NCBI GenBank assembly: GCA_022827835.1
Contig: JAJEIO010000024.1
Coordinates: forward strand, 62,001 to 126,000
Source of the DNA: Candidatus Latescibacterota bacterium
GTDB taxonomy: Bacteria > Latescibacterota > UBA2968 > UBA8231
DNA length: 64,000 nt
Reading direction: 5' to 3'
The position numbers were made by a program, and so were the translations under genes. Below, piece after piece: positions 1 to 9,276 of this stretch. The notes under the pieces are model-generated. The model was not told where the DNA came from and made no database searches. It saw only the letters and a program-made list of their open reading frames with translations. The stretch's first letter is position 1; each line of letters opens with the position of its first letter.

Positions 1-157
1 CAATTTTGTCATTGCCTCCGGCGGCCGAATTCAGGCGTTGAGCAAGGGCATCGGCAAGGGTGCGACCATGCGCGTCAGGCTGCCGCTTTCCTCGGTTGCG
101 CTCCAGACAAACGGTAGGGCCGGCTATCAACCGACTGACAGAGGGGGTAGTCGATGA
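1..157 (+). CDS. Sensor histidine kinase, C-terminal end (partial)
   Basis: Only the last 51 codons are present, read in the frame starting at base 2. They contain the glycine-rich ending of a HATPase_c ATP-binding domain ([14 protein letters not shown], then TMRVRLP), which is the usual G2-box and final beta strand of a bacterial histidine kinase. The stop TGA overlaps the ATG of the next gene as ATGA. This implies translational coupling and a cognate two-component pair. The kinase presumably phosphorylates the receiver domain of that downstream regulator. The sensor region lies outside the window, so the stimulus cannot be inferred. Confidence 0.8.
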   Translation, partial: NFVIASGGRIQALSKGIGKGATMRVRLPLSSVALQTNGRAGYQPTDRGGSR

Positions 158-2043
158 AATCCGGGAATCACGAAAACAATCGCGTCCTAATAGTCGACGA
201 TCAGCACGAGATTCACGACGACTTTAAAGAGATGTTAAGTCCCAGTTTTGCGCAGCCGTCAACGGATGATCTTGCGGTGGCCTTCACGCGCGAGGAAGAG
301 GACGCTTGGCTCCCGGAGTTCGAGTTGCTGCACGCGGGCAACGGGGAGGAAGCATACGAAATCATCCGGACGAGAAAGGAATCGAACCGTCCCATCGCCG
401 TCGCCTACATCGACATCAGAATGCCTCCGGGCATCGATGGCATCGAAACGATCCGCCGGATAAGAAAAATTGATCGCGACGTCGAAATCGTCATCATGAC
501 CGCGTACACCGACAAGGCACTGCCCGATATCGTCCACGATATGGAATTGCTGCACAAGCTGCTCTATATCAGAAAGCCTTTCGCGCACGAGGAGATTCAA
601 CAAATCACCCTTTCCCTAGTCGGGAAATGGAACATCGAACGGGAACTGGCAGAGAAACGGCGGCAGCTCACCAACAGTCATCGCAGACTGGAAGCGGTAC
701 TCAACGCTACCGGAGACGCCGTTGCGATGCACGACAGCGCCGGACACCTGGTTTTTGCCAACCAAGTGTACGAGGAGTTGCTAGGTCTGGCGGAAAGCGA
801 GCTGAAGGAAATTCCGCCGCGCGATCTCACGGCGCGCTTCGAAGAGCGGTTTCGAGAACCAGATCTGCGCGACGTGGAGGGAAGGTTCCTCCTCGATAGC
901 GGCAACGTGGTGGAAACGACCAGCGCTGGCCAAGAGCCGCAGCAGCGGCTGTTCTACCGCTCCACAGCACCGGTGCGCGACGGTCGAGGAAAGGAAATCG
1001 GCAGCCTCGTCCTGTACCGGGACGTGTCCAAGGAAATCGAGGCCGAGCAGATGAGGGCCGAGGTGCTGCGGTTGCGCACCGAGTTGGAGACGACTTCCTC
1101 CTTTGCCGGTATGGTCGGTACCAGCCCTAAGATGCAGCAGGTGTACGCGCTGATGCAGCAGGCCGCCGAAGGCGATATCGCGGTGCTCATTCGCGGCGAG
1201 AGCGGCACCGGTAAGGAACTGGTAGCCAAGTCGGTTCACCTCAACAGTCCGCGCAAGCGGGGGCCGTTTGTGGCTCTCAATTGCGCCGCCATTCCCGAGA
1301 CGCTCATCGAAAGCGAGTTGTTCGGACATGAACGAGGAGCTTTTACGGGGGCGACAGAGCAGAGACGCGGGGCCTTCGAGCGCGCTGGTGGCGGCACGAT
1401 CCTCCTCGACGAGATCGGCGATATGCCGTATGCCCTACAGGGCAAGCTATTGCGCGTTTTGCAAGAGCGGGAAATCCAGCGGGTAGGCGGGACCGCCTCC
1501 ATTCGCGTCGATATCCGGGTGATGACGGCTACCAACAAGGACATAGAGCTTCTAGTAAGAAGAGGCGAGTTCCGCCAGGATCTGTTCTATCGCGTCGCCG
1601 CCTTCCCCATCGAGATTCCGCCGCTGCGAGATCGGCGCGAAGATATTCCCCTGCTGGCTAGACATTTTCTCGATAAACACGCCCAACGCGCCGGCAAATC
1701 TATCAATGGCATCTCCACCGCTGCCCTGCGCCTGTTGCTCCAGTACGATTGGCCCGGCAATGTGCGCGAGCTGGAGAATGCCATCGAGCGCGCCGTGTTA
1801 TTGGAGACGGACGCGGTACTGCAGGCGGGCAGTCTGCCTCTCCAGTTGTCGCCAGCCGTCGCTGCTGGGAGCGACCGCTCGACGCTGGCAGCGGTCCTGC
1901 CGCTGGCCGAGATCGAGCGACGGGCCCTAGTCCACGCCCTTGAAGTCGCGGACAACAATGTTACACAGGCAGCTAGGGCGCTGGGTATCAATCGGTCAAC
2001 CCTGCACCGAAAATTGAAGAAATACGACCTCTCCAAGGATTGA
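154..2043 (+). CDS. Sigma-54-dependent response regulator (receiver-PAS-AAA+-Fis)
   Basis: This is a 629-residue NtrC-type activator that should convert phosphorylation into open-complex formation by sigma-54 RNA polymerase. An N-terminal receiver (about 10-165) has the acidic pair in VLIVDDQ, the phospho-acceptor Asp in YIDIRMP and the conserved Lys in YIRKPF. It is longer than usual because of an insertion between the acidic pair and the acceptor. A PAS domain follows (about 180-290). The AAA+ core (about 320-555) has Walker A GESGTGKE, the sigma-54 contact loop GAFTGA and Walker [12 protein letters not shown] Fis-type helix-turn-helix ends the protein ([21 protein letters not shown]). It overlaps the kinase gene by four bases. 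Candidate binding sites and a -24/-12 promoter lie directly downstream. Confidence 0.95.
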   Translation: MKSGNHENNRVLIVDDQHEIHDDFKEMLSPSFAQPSTDDLAVAFTREEEDAWLPEFELLHAGNGEEAYEIIRTRKESNRPIAVAYIDIRMPPGIDGIETIRRIRKIDRDVEIVIMTAYTDKALPDIVHDMELLHKLLYIRKPFAHEEIQQITLSLVGKWNIERELAEKRRQLTNSHRRLEAVLNATGDAVAMHDSAGHLVFANQVYEELLGLAESELKEIPPRDLTARFEERFREPDLRDVEGRFLLDSGNVVETTSAGQEPQQRLFYRSTAPVRDGRGKEIGSLVLYRDVSKEIEAEQMRAEVLRLRTELETTSSFAGMVGTSPKMQQVYALMQQAAEGDIAVLIRGESGTGKELVAKSVHLNSPRKRGPFVALNCAAIPETLIESELFGHERGAFTGATEQRRGAFERAGGGTILLDEIGDMPYALQGKLLRVLQEREIQRVGGTASIRVDIRVMTATNKDIELLVRRGEFRQDLFYRVAAFPIEIPPLRDRREDIPLLARHFLDKHAQRAGKSINGISTAALRLLLQYDWPGNVRELENAIERAVLLETDAVLQAGSLPLQLSPAVAAGSDRSTLAAVLPLAEIERRALVHALEVADNNVTQAARALGINRSTLHRKLKKYDLSKD

Positions 2044-2064
2044 AACGGACCCGCTGCTACCTTC

Positions 2065-2098
2065 GTTGCGAAATGCAACTTGCGTTGCAAATTGCAAC
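2065..2098 (+). promoter_or_regulatory. Tandem palindromic sites, candidate activator-binding (UAS) pair
   Basis: Two perfect 15-bp dyads of the form GTTGC-N5-GCAAC lie at 2065-2079 (GTTGCGAAATGCAAC) and 2084-2098 (GTTGCAAATTGCAAC). Their centres are 19 bp apart, close to two helical turns. They begin 22 bp after the stop codon of the sigma-54 activator and end about 200 bp upstream of a -24/-12 promoter. That is the usual distance for enhancer-like sites of NtrC-family regulators. Binding by the adjacent regulator is inference; the symmetry and spacing are seen directly. Confidence 0.7.
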
Positions 2099-2298
2099 AT
2101 ATACTCTATCTTTCCTCGCAATTTTTCCCTATAAATTTTTTATAAACATTTAGTTATAGCCCTTCTATCACAGGAGGGCAGTAGTCACCGGAGCCGTTTG
2201 CGACGCACATTCTGCAACAAACCCAGAATTCCCCATCTTTCCCTCCTAAATTTTATAACCCCTTTATTTTCAGGAAATTATAGGATTTATTACAAAAT

Positions 2299-2314
2299 TG
2301 GCACAAATTGTGCT
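2299..2314 (+). promoter_or_regulatory. Sigma-54 (-24/-12) promoter
   Basis: TGGCACAAATTGTGCT matches the RpoN consensus TGGCAC-N5-TTGCW. The invariant GG (2300-2301) and GC (2312-2313) are separated by the required ten bases. It points toward the secreted protein gene at 2443, giving a leader of roughly 120 bases. The surrounding DNA (2100-2320) is AT-rich, which suits an intergenic regulatory region between enhancer sites and promoter. Nothing else is recognised in 2044-2442. Confidence 0.8.
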
Positions 2315-2442
2315 TATTTCTCGGCGATGTCCAAAGCAGGATGACGCATGGTGGTGCCTCGAACGCAGTGCGACAACGCAAACCAGAGGCAAACGACCAC
2401 GAGACGCTGCGATAGTAGGAGAACACGGACAAGGAGAGAGTG

Positions 2443-3354
2443 ATGGGAGAACAGAAACGAGGGTCTAGGACGGGGATGTGGACGGTGATCGAAGGCTTAG
2501 TGCTAGTGCTTATCATAGCCGCTTCGGTACCTCCTCCCCAAGCAGATGAGCTAGTCTCGAATTTGGACGAAGCGAATGGGGGAGTCGCCAAGGTATGGTC
2601 CGCACAGCATCACGCCCAGACTTTCGCCACCGGGGGGCACGAGCCTGGATATCTAGTCGAGAGCGTAGAACTCGATGTGGCGGCGTGGACCGAGGATGCG
2701 AACGTCACAGTGAGTGTACATTCTGCGTGGAGTAGTGGAGGTCCGGGCGATCACCTCTATACGCTCGAAAATCCAACGCGGGGGACGGGCCGCAAGGTAT
2801 TCACCGTGCGGAAGAGGGATCGGGTGCGACTCGTCGAGCGCCAACCACACGCCATTGTCATTCGCAACACGGGTGGGAAAGGCAGCTTCAATCTCAATAC
2901 GATATTGATAAACCCAACCGACGAATCGGACTGGCGAATCGAGAACGCGAGGTGGACGACGAACCCGACCGAAGCCTTGGACAGGTGGGTTGGAGTGACT
3001 GGAGCCATCAAGATGCGGATCAATGATCGGGACGCGCCGACGCCGCTTTCGGTCGCACCGGCGAACATACGGATCCGCGAGGGGAGACGCGATCTCACCA
3101 TCGAGTGGGACGAGGTGCCCCGCGCGACGGGGTATTACGTGCAGTGGAAGTGGGAGGATCAAGCGTTCGGCAACGAGCGGCAACGCTACGTCGATGGCGC
3201 GCATTCGACGCGGGTTCGGCTTCGGCTCGCAGCCGGAGCTGGGCAGCGCCACATGATCCGCGTTCGCGCGACGAACGGGGGAGTGAACGGGCCTTGGTCG
3301 GGTGGTCTCGCGGCAACGCCGAAAATGGGTCTGTTGGTCGAGTGTATAGAGTAA
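2443..3354 (+). CDS. Secreted/anchored protein with choice-of-anchor-R-like and fibronectin type III domains
   Basis: 303 residues. The N-terminus has a basic segment followed by a hydrophobic stretch (about 14-32, VIEGLVLVLIIAASV), so it is exported or membrane-anchored. The middle (about 38-185) resembles the choice-of-anchor R family: an opening LVSNLDEANGG, a QTFATG element, and alternating strands ending in an ILINPTDES segment. The last third (about 200-295) is a fibronectin type III fold with an IRIREGRRDLTIEWDEV start, a GYYVQWK strand and a HMIRVRATNGG strand. ATG 2443 is preferred over the in-frame GTG three bases earlier because AGGAG at 2432-2436 is better spaced from it. The gene follows a sigma-54 promoter, so expression probably answers to the upstream two-component system. 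Its exact function is unknown; adhesion or carbohydrate contact is plausible. Confidence 0.8.
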   Translation: MGEQKRGSRTGMWTVIEGLVLVLIIAASVPPPQADELVSNLDEANGGVAKVWSAQHHAQTFATGGHEPGYLVESVELDVAAWTEDANVTVSVHSAWSSGGPGDHLYTLENPTRGTGRKVFTVRKRDRVRLVERQPHAIVIRNTGGKGSFNLNTILINPTDESDWRIENARWTTNPTEALDRWVGVTGAIKMRINDRDAPTPLSVAPANIRIREGRRDLTIEWDEVPRATGYYVQWKWEDQAFGNERQRYVDGAHSTRVRLRLAAGAGQRHMIRVRATNGGVNGPWSGGLAATPKMGLLVECIE

Positions 3355-3498
3355 CTGGAGGGAAGGGACAACTCACGGTAGGGGCTCGATCGCCGGAGGG
3401 AAAGGCCCTACGCGGATGTCGAAGTGTAGGCGCTGCGAATCACTTTCTGGTGTGGGAACGTCGGTGGCTATGCTTGGGGAGGGCTGGCCGCTGACGCT

Positions 3499-3550
3499 GA
3501 GGGGCACCATTGCCATCGAGACCGGTCTCGATCTGGCGATGGTGCCCCTC
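3499..3550. repeat. 52-bp near-perfect inverted repeat in a convergent intergenic region
   Basis: Arms GAGGGGCACCAT and ATGGTGCCCCTC flank a second perfect palindrome, ATCGAGACCGGTCTCGAT (about 3514-3532). The two are joined by short near-complementary segments with a small bulge, giving an extended cruciform or hairpin. It lies between two genes that end toward each other (2443 plus, 3614 minus). There is no T-run on either side, so it is not a standard intrinsic terminator. Factor-assisted bidirectional termination, a protein-binding palindrome or a dispersed palindromic element are all possible. The remainder of 3355-3613 shows no convincing gene. Confidence 0.75.
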
Positions 3551-3613
3551 AAAGGGCCGAGTGAACTCGTGTCGGCGGTCACGCCGCACGGGTTTGCTCC
3601 GGCGGTGGATACT

Positions 3614-4753
3614 TCAATCCCACCACACTTCACCGGGAACCAGATGGGCGCGCAGCAGCTCTTCGTTTAACTCCACCCCGATTCCCGGCCGGTCGGGCAC
3701 GGTGATGTACCCGCGATCGACTACGGGGCCGCCCCAATCCAGCGCGATATCGTCCCACCAAGGACAGTCGAGACCGTGGTGTTCCAGCGCTAGGAAATTC
3801 GGCGCGTTGGCGCATACGTGCGCGGAAGCCACGGTTCCCAGGGGCGTGCAGATGTTGTGCGGGGCAAAGGCCAGCGAATGTAGCTCGCACAACTCGGCCA
3901 CCTTCTTGCCTTCCTGCACTCCGCCGAAACGAGGGATATCGGGCGTGATAATATCCGCGGCTCGGTCTTCGATCATGGGCCTGAGCCCATGGCTCATCCA
4001 GTGATTTTCGCCACAGGCAATGGGCACGGAGGTGTGGTCGGTTACGTACTTTAGGGCGTCGAGATTTTCCGGCGGGGTCGGGTCTTCGAGCCACAGGATA
4101 TCGATGTCCTCCAGCCTCCGGGCCACCCTGAGCGCGTCCGCTGGTTGGTAACTCCAGTGCATATCTAGGCATAGCTCAACATCGGCGGGCAGGGCCTCGT
4201 AGGCCGCGTGGCTGACGGCGCTCATGTACTCGACTTCGGATCTGGACAGAGCGCGATTGTGGGGATCTTTGCGGTACTCCCCTGGAGCGCTGTTGTCGAT
4301 ATCGACCTTGACGACGGTGTACCCGGCTTCTACGCGCTGGCGCACTCCGTCGGCATAGGCTTCGGGCGATCGGTCGCCGGGCCGGGCCGTGTCGGCGTAG
4401 ATGCGCACCCGATCCCGGTACTTGCCGCCGAGTAGCTGCCACAAGGGCAGGCCCGTCATCTTGCCGTGTAGGTCCCACAGCGCCAGTTCAACCCCCGACA
4501 AGGCTAACACGATACTTCCTCCCGAGGACCCGGCACCGATTAGTCCGCGGTAGATCTTTTGCGCCAGCCGGACTGGGTGGCGGGGATCTTCGCCGACGAG
4601 CAGTCCTTCCATGCGCGTGAGGATGTCCCGCACGCCGATGGGCAACTGCGCTTCGCCAATGCCGCAGATTCCCTCGTCCGTTTCCACCTTGACCAGCGTC
4701 CACGTCCAGGGGATGCCTTGGATCATGACGGATTTAATCCCCGTAATTTTCAT
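3614..4753 (-). CDS. Mandelate racemase/muconate lactonizing enzyme family protein
   Basis: 379 residues with the enolase-superfamily layout: an N-terminal capping domain (about 1-120), then a TIM barrel. The barrel shows a KVDID segment at the end of the second strand, metal ligands in LCLDMHW, LWLEDPTP and IACGENHW, and a catalytic His context in FAPHNICTPLG. Family members abstract an alpha proton from acid sugars, usually as dehydratases or cycloisomerases of sugar acids. The substrate cannot be read from sequence. Downstream (3') is the palindrome at 3499. Upstream on the same strand, 51 bases away, is a sugar-nucleotide-type SDR, suggesting a small sugar-catabolic unit. Full length; starts MKITGIKSV. 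Confidence 0.9.
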   Translation of the reverse strand: MKITGIKSVMIQGIPWTWTLVKVETDEGICGIGEAQLPIGVRDILTRMEGLLVGEDPRHPVRLAQKIYRGLIGAGSSGGSIVLALSGVELALWDLHGKMTGLPLWQLLGGKYRDRVRIYADTARPGDRSPEAYADGVRQRVEAGYTVVKVDIDNSAPGEYRKDPHNRALSRSEVEYMSAVSHAAYEALPADVELCLDMHWSYQPADALRVARRLEDIDILWLEDPTPPENLDALKYVTDHTSVPIACGENHWMSHGLRPMIEDRAADIITPDIPRFGGVQEGKKVAELCELHSLAFAPHNICTPLGTVASAHVCANAPNFLALEHHGLDCPWWDDIALDWGGPVVDRGYITVPDRPGIGVELNEELLRAHLVPGEVWWD

Positions 4754-4804
4754 GTGGGCTGTGCTCCTTTTGTTTTCCGGTGTATTGGTTTGGACAAAGT
4801 CGGG

Positions 4805-5791
4805 CTAAGTGCGTAGTGCCCGCTCGAGGTCGAGGCGATCGGCCTCAAGGGCGGTGCGGAAGACTTCGACCGTATCCCGGACTCCTTGGACCAGCGATCG
4901 ATACTGAAGAGGTCCGAGGGCTTGGTTCAGGGCGCTGTCATCGGCGCTTGAGGGATGTGGCAGCGGCGTTGGGTCGAATCCAATTTTGCCCGCTGACTCG
5001 GGGATAACCTCCTCGATTGCAGCGACGATTTGGGCCATGGAGACCGTGCTGCCTCCTATATTGTACACTGGGGCCCCTTCCAGCCTGGTCCTGGCCGCGG
5101 CGATAAAGGCGGCGGCGACATCATCGGCGTGGTGATAGACGAGGGTGCCGCCGTAGGTGATCTCGTACTCGCGACCGAGCGCGGCGGCCAGCATGGCCTT
5201 GGTCGGGGTGGAGGTCCAGCCTTGGTCGCGACCCGGTCCGTACACTACGCACGGGCGCAGACCAATGCTATGCACCGACTGCTCCCGCCAATAGACCTGA
5301 GCCGTGCCTTCGTTGCACTGCTTGAATACCCCGTAGAGAGTCGGAGGCAGCAACGGAGCGTCGTGGGCAATCGGCCCCGGAGGGTACGCTTCTGGATCGC
5401 CATACACCCCAAACGAGCTTGCAAAGACCAAGTTCTGGATCTGATTGCGATGACGCGCTGCCGTTTCAAAGACGACGGTGCTTCCCACGACGTTTACCTT
5501 GGCTCCGCGCACTGGATCGGCCCGAACTAGAGGCACCTGCATGGCTGCCAAGTGCAGGATATGAGTAATACCGCAGTCGATCACGACTCGCTCGAACTCG
5601 TCCAGATCCGCAATGTCGCCTTCGAGCAGTCGCACCTGATCCAGTTCTTCGTCCGTCATGACCGTCCGCAACCGATAGGGATCGCCGCCTAGGTCGTAGG
5701 TATATACCGGCACCCCCTCGCGGACCAGCCGACGAACCGCCCATGCACCCACGCAGCCGAGCGCCCCTGTCACCAAATACCGCTCATTCAT
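4805..5791 (-). CDS. NAD-dependent epimerase/dehydratase family protein
   Basis: 328 residues of the extended short-chain dehydrogenase family. The N-terminal nucleotide-binding motif is VTGALGCVG (GxxGxxG). The catalytic Tyr-x3-Lys is in LYGVFKQ, with a serine in FASSFGVYG. The family includes UDP-sugar 4-epimerases and sugar dehydratases acting on nucleotide sugars or free sugars. It is transcribed in the same direction as the enolase-superfamily gene that follows 51 bases later, so joint action on a sugar or sugar-acid substrate is likely. Upstream (5792-5908) is a short AT-rich gap that could hold its promoter. Confidence 0.9.
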   Translation of the reverse strand: MNERYLVTGALGCVGAWAVRRLVREGVPVYTYDLGGDPYRLRTVMTDEELDQVRLLEGDIADLDEFERVVIDCGITHILHLAAMQVPLVRADPVRGAKVNVVGSTVVFETAARHRNQIQNLVFASSFGVYGDPEAYPPGPIAHDAPLLPPTLYGVFKQCNEGTAQVYWREQSVHSIGLRPCVVYGPGRDQGWTSTPTKAMLAAALGREYEITYGGTLVYHHADDVAAAFIAAARTRLEGAPVYNIGGSTVSMAQIVAAIEEVIPESAGKIGFDPTPLPHPSSADDSALNQALGPLQYRSLVQGVRDTVEVFRTALEADRLDLERALRT

Positions 5792-5908
5792 ATATCACCT
5801 TTATGGGAAAAATAAATCCGATTTTTCATTGCCCTGCAGATAACATATTGCGTTTCACCTAGCGGGCAATGGTCGCGTTGCCCATCTGCAACACTCGCTG
5901 TAGCGGGA

Positions 5909-7249
5909 TCACGTGGTTGTTGTCCGGCTCAGCCGGTCGAGGACATTGCGGGTGATTTGGGCGACGGTCGCGTCTCCTTTTAGCCCGTGCGACCAGTCGG
6001 TTGTCCCGGCCGTGAACACAGTGCCGCCGCGAGTATAGAGGCCCATGACCGCCGCGCCCTCCCGGTCCTTTTCCCAGCGCTCGTACCACGCGCTGTCGTC
6101 TGGGTGCCACCGCGCCGGGGCGGTACACAGGATGGTAAAGTCCGCTGGGGTGCCATAGGTTCCTTTGGGTACTGGTAGTCCATTTTCCAGCTCGTACTCG
6201 CAGCCGTCGCACTCGTAGCCGACGATGGTGTGCTCGCCGCCGAAGGTGTCGTCGCGCTGCAAGCCCGTTTCCGCAAAAACCCAGTGCTCTGGACGATGGA
6301 CTGTAAACGCCCCGGACCCGTCCATGTATTGGCCGTGGCTGAGGTGATAGCCTCCGTAGAGGAAGCCGACGCCGGTCAGTTCGTTTTCTGGTCGGCCCAC
6401 GAGGTGGTGGCTCCACAAGGTCGAGAGGTTCGCGTAGTCTCCGGCGGCGTAAGCTGGATCCATGTTGAACTGTTGCTTCCAGCAGACTAACGCCCGGCCC
6501 TCGTCCTCGCTGCGCACCCGCCAGCACACGGAATTGCCGCTGAAAAACGCGGCGTTGCCCCCGGCGGCGATGTAGGCTTCGAGGTGGTCGCGCATGGGAG
6601 CCGACCAGTATTCATCGTGTCCTACGCTCAGTACTAGTCGGTAGTTGTCCAACAGTTCGGGACGCCATTCGAGGTCGGAATTGGCGCAGTAGTCGAGCGT
6701 GTATCCAGCGCCCTCCGCCCACTCGACAAAGTCGAGCTCCCAACGATCGAACAGCCCGGCCATTGGACGGTCAAAGGAGACGCGATGCCCCTGTAAGCCG
6801 CCGCGGCCGTGATAGCTGTAAAAGCTGTAGCCGCCCCAGTTGTTGTAGGCGCTGTAGGTGTTGGTGGCTAGCTGGAGGAGGATGCGAGCGTCCGTGGGGC
6901 CTGCGGGACGGACGATGAAAAAGCCCCGGCTCTCGGCTGTGCGCCGTCCCCGCTGTACGAATTTGCCACCTTGGTCTTCGACGCGTAGCACGAACTCGTA
7001 ATACCCGCTGCGCCAGTCGGCTGACACTTCCAAGGAGTGGGAAACCGGCCAGCCGCAGCCGTTGGACGAAGCGTCTTCGGGGACTGGACGGGACGATCCA
7101 GGCAGTTGGTCCTGTTGCCACACGACTTCGCGCTCGGCACCGATTCGCGCCACTTCCAGCGCATACTCGTTCGCGCTAGTGGCCACGTGAAAGCGCACCT
7201 GTTCGCCGGCTTGGTAGCTGAGCTGGTCGGTGTAGCCTTCGACGAACAT
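5909..7249 (-). CDS. N,N-dimethylformamidase beta subunit-like protein
   Basis: 446 residues resembling the large-subunit family of N,N-dimethylformamidase. An N-terminal beta domain (MFVEGYTDQLSYQAGEQVRF) is followed by an amidotransferase-like core with conserved LSVGHDEYWS, a FFSGNSVCWR segment and the terminal GTTDWSHGL motif. These proteins hydrolyse small amides in the characterised enzyme, but most homologues have unknown substrates. Start 7249 is chosen because GGAGG sits nine bases upstream and the family N-terminus begins here. An open frame extends to 7360 and would overlap the end of proS. The gene directly follows proS on the same strand, 77 bases downstream, and may be co-transcribed. 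Confidence 0.85.
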   Translation of the reverse strand: MFVEGYTDQLSYQAGEQVRFHVATSANEYALEVARIGAEREVVWQQDQLPGSSRPVPEDASSNGCGWPVSHSLEVSADWRSGYYEFVLRVEDQGGKFVQRGRRTAESRGFFIVRPAGPTDARILLQLATNTYSAYNNWGGYSFYSYHGRGGLQGHRVSFDRPMAGLFDRWELDFVEWAEGAGYTLDYCANSDLEWRPELLDNYRLVLSVGHDEYWSAPMRDHLEAYIAAGGNAAFFSGNSVCWRVRSEDEGRALVCWKQQFNMDPAYAAGDYANLSTLWSHHLVGRPENELTGVGFLYGGYHLSHGQYMDGSGAFTVHRPEHWVFAETGLQRDDTFGGEHTIVGYECDGCEYELENGLPVPKGTYGTPADFTILCTAPARWHPDDSAWYERWEKDREGAAVMGLYTRGGTVFTAGTTDWSHGLKGDATVAQITRNVLDRLSRTTTT

Positions 7250-7325
7250 TATCCATGACCTCCGATTTGCGTTGGGGACGGGTGGGCAACTACAAGAGTT
7301 GCCCCTACAGGCTGCGAGGCGAACC

Positions 7326-9095
7326 TTATCCCTTGTACTCCACTTCGACCACTCGCTCATCTAACTCGCGTTGTAACTTCTCCACTTGTTCCACCACATA
7401 CTCTACCGCTTGCTCGACCAGCGTGTCGCGCCGCTCTTTTTCGCGCCGCAGCTTGATCTCGACAATTCCCTTCTGCAAACCGCGATCCCCCACTGTCACC
7501 CGCACCGGTATTCCAATTAGATCGGCGTCGTTGAACTTGACGCCTGGGTTTTCTCGGCGGTCGTCGAGGAGCACTTCAATGCCGCGTTCCGCGAGGTCGG
7601 CGTAGAGCTGTTCTCCCGCGTCTTGCGCTGCGCCTGCGCCTTTGGCGAGGAGGACGATGTGGACCTGATAGGGCGCGACGGCAATGGGCCACACTAAGCC
7701 GTCTTCGTCGTGGTACTCCTCGGCGATACAGGCCAGCAGTCGCCCCACGCCGATTCCGTAAGATCCCATGACGACTGGCTGCGCTTTGCCCTCGGCGTCG
7801 AGGAAATCGCCGCCCAATGCCTCGGTGAATTTGGTGCCGAGCTGGAAGATGTTACCCACTTCCACTCCGCGCGATTCGCGCAGTGCCGCGCCGCAGTTGG
7901 GGCAGCCATCGCCTTGGCGGGCGGCGGCGATATCGGCGACGACGTTGGCCGTGTAGTCGCGGCCGTGGTTTACATTGGCGAGGTGGTAGCCCGGCTCGTT
8001 GGCACCGGCCACCAGATTGGGAGAAGACGCCACGGAATCATCAACGACGACTAGTGCTCCCTCGACGCCGATGGGCGATCCATAGCCCGGCTCCGCGCCG
8101 ATGGCGCGTATTTCCTCGTCCCGCGCTGGCCACATTTCGAGCGCGCCGACCGCGTTGGCCAGCTTGGTCTCGTTGACTTCCATGTCGCCGCGTATGACGG
8201 CCAGTACAAACGCGTCTTTTTTCTCCCGACCGTCGCCGATTGTGGCCATCAGGAAGAGTGCCTTGGCGGTCTTGTGCGCGGGGATGTCGAGTAGCGCGGT
8301 CAGGTCCTCGATGGTCGTGGTATTGGGCGTGGCGATTTTCTCGGGCGCGACGGGTTCTTCTTCGGGATTGGTCTGTTTGGCGAAGGTGGCGATTTGGCGG
8401 TTGGCCGAGTACTCGCAGCCGTCGCACAAGAGCAGGGTGTCTTCGCCGATCGGCGTCAGGTACATGTATTCGTGGGCCAGTTCGCCGCCCATCATCCCGG
8501 TGTCCGAGCGCACTGCGAGGACATTGAGGCCGCAGCGATGGAAGATGTTGAAATACTGCTGGTAGTGGGCGCGGTATTGCTTTTCGAGGCCCTCCCAGTC
8601 GGCGTCGAGGCTATAGGAGTCCTTCATGGTGAACTCGCGCACCCGGATAAGGCCCGAGCGGGGGCGGGGATCGTCGCGCCACTTGGTCTGGATATGATAG
8701 ACTAACTGGGGCAGTTGCTTGTAGGATTTGATCTCGCGGCTGACTAAGTCGGCTACTACTTCCTCATGGGTCATGGCCAGCACCATGTCGCGCTCGTTTT
8801 TGTCTTGGAAGCGGCCCATCTCCGTGCCGACTGCGTACCAACGCCCCGTCCGCTGCCAGAGTTCAGCCGGATGCACCACCGGCATGGTGATCTCCTGGCC
8901 GCCGATGGCGTCTATCTCGTGGCGGATAATGTCCTCGATCTTGCGCATGGACCGCTGCGCTAGGGGCAAATAGCTGAAGATGCCGCTGGCTAGCGGGCGG
9001 ATAAAGCCGGCCCGCAACAAGAGTTGGTGGCTGGCGACTTCCACGTCGGCAGTGACTTCGCGCAAGGTCTGGCTGAAAAGCCGACTCATTCGCAT
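7326..9095 (-). CDS. proS: Prolyl-tRNA synthetase
   Basis: About 589 residues, the usual length of the bacterial type that carries an editing domain inserted between class II motifs 2 and 3. The N-terminus is typical (MRMSRLFSQTLREV). Motif 1 surrounds LLLRAGFIRPLASGIFSYLPL, and motif 2 lies in KWRDDPRPRSGLIRVREFTMKD. The insertion (about 220-400) hydrolyses mischarged Ala-tRNA. Motif 3 is in MGSYGIGVGRLLAC, followed by an anticodon-binding domain. ATG 9095 is preferred over the upstream in-frame ATG at 9164 because of an AAGGGAA ribosome site and conservation; ATG 9089 is an alternative. The upstream neighbour is the AT-rich restriction island, whose insertion abuts the proS promoter region. 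Confidence 0.97.
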   Translation of the reverse strand: MRMSRLFSQTLREVTADVEVASHQLLLRAGFIRPLASGIFSYLPLAQRSMRKIEDIIRHEIDAIGGQEITMPVVHPAELWQRTGRWYAVGTEMGRFQDKNERDMVLAMTHEEVVADLVSREIKSYKQLPQLVYHIQTKWRDDPRPRSGLIRVREFTMKDSYSLDADWEGLEKQYRAHYQQYFNIFHRCGLNVLAVRSDTGMMGGELAHEYMYLTPIGEDTLLLCDGCEYSANRQIATFAKQTNPEEEPVAPEKIATPNTTTIEDLTALLDIPAHKTAKALFLMATIGDGREKKDAFVLAVIRGDMEVNETKLANAVGALEMWPARDEEIRAIGAEPGYGSPIGVEGALVVVDDSVASSPNLVAGANEPGYHLANVNHGRDYTANVVADIAAARQGDGCPNCGAALRESRGVEVGNIFQLGTKFTEALGGDFLDAEGKAQPVVMGSYGIGVGRLLACIAEEYHDEDGLVWPIAVAPYQVHIVLLAKGAGAAQDAGEQLYADLAERGIEVLLDDRRENPGVKFNDADLIGIPVRVTVGDRGLQKGIVEIKLRREKERRDTLVEQAVEYVVEQVEKLQRELDERVVEVEYKG

Positions 9096-9238
9096 GTTGA
9101 GTTCCCTTTCTTCCTTGATTTCGTTCTGGTGCGTCGGCACATGCTCCATAAAATAACGCAGCACACAAATAATAAAAACCCATCAATCCCCAATAGAATA
9201 CTCTAGGCTACAATTTGAATTTTTGCCGAATTGTGGAC

Positions 9239-9267
9239 TTGACTTGCATAGTCATATTGACTATAAT
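9239..9267 (+). promoter_or_regulatory. Controller-type promoter with C-box-like operators
   Basis: A strong sigma-70 promoter: TTGACT (9239-9244), 17-bp spacer, TATAAT (9262-9267). It is built from three alternating half-sites, GACT at 9241, AGTC at 9251 and GACT at 9259. These form the palindromes TGACT-N5-AGTCA and TAGTCA-TAT-TGACTA over the spacer and -10. Restriction-modification controller proteins bind GACT/AGTC half-sites at their own promoter. The predicted start site falls two to three bases before ATG 9277, so the transcript is probably leaderless, as known for several controller genes. Confidence 0.8.
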
Positions 9268-9276
9268 GTGTTCAAG

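Noticed and set aside
3416..3670. 84-codon plus-strand frame over the large palindrome
   Set aside because: No ribosome site, no domain, and it runs into the end of the enolase-superfamily gene on the other strand.
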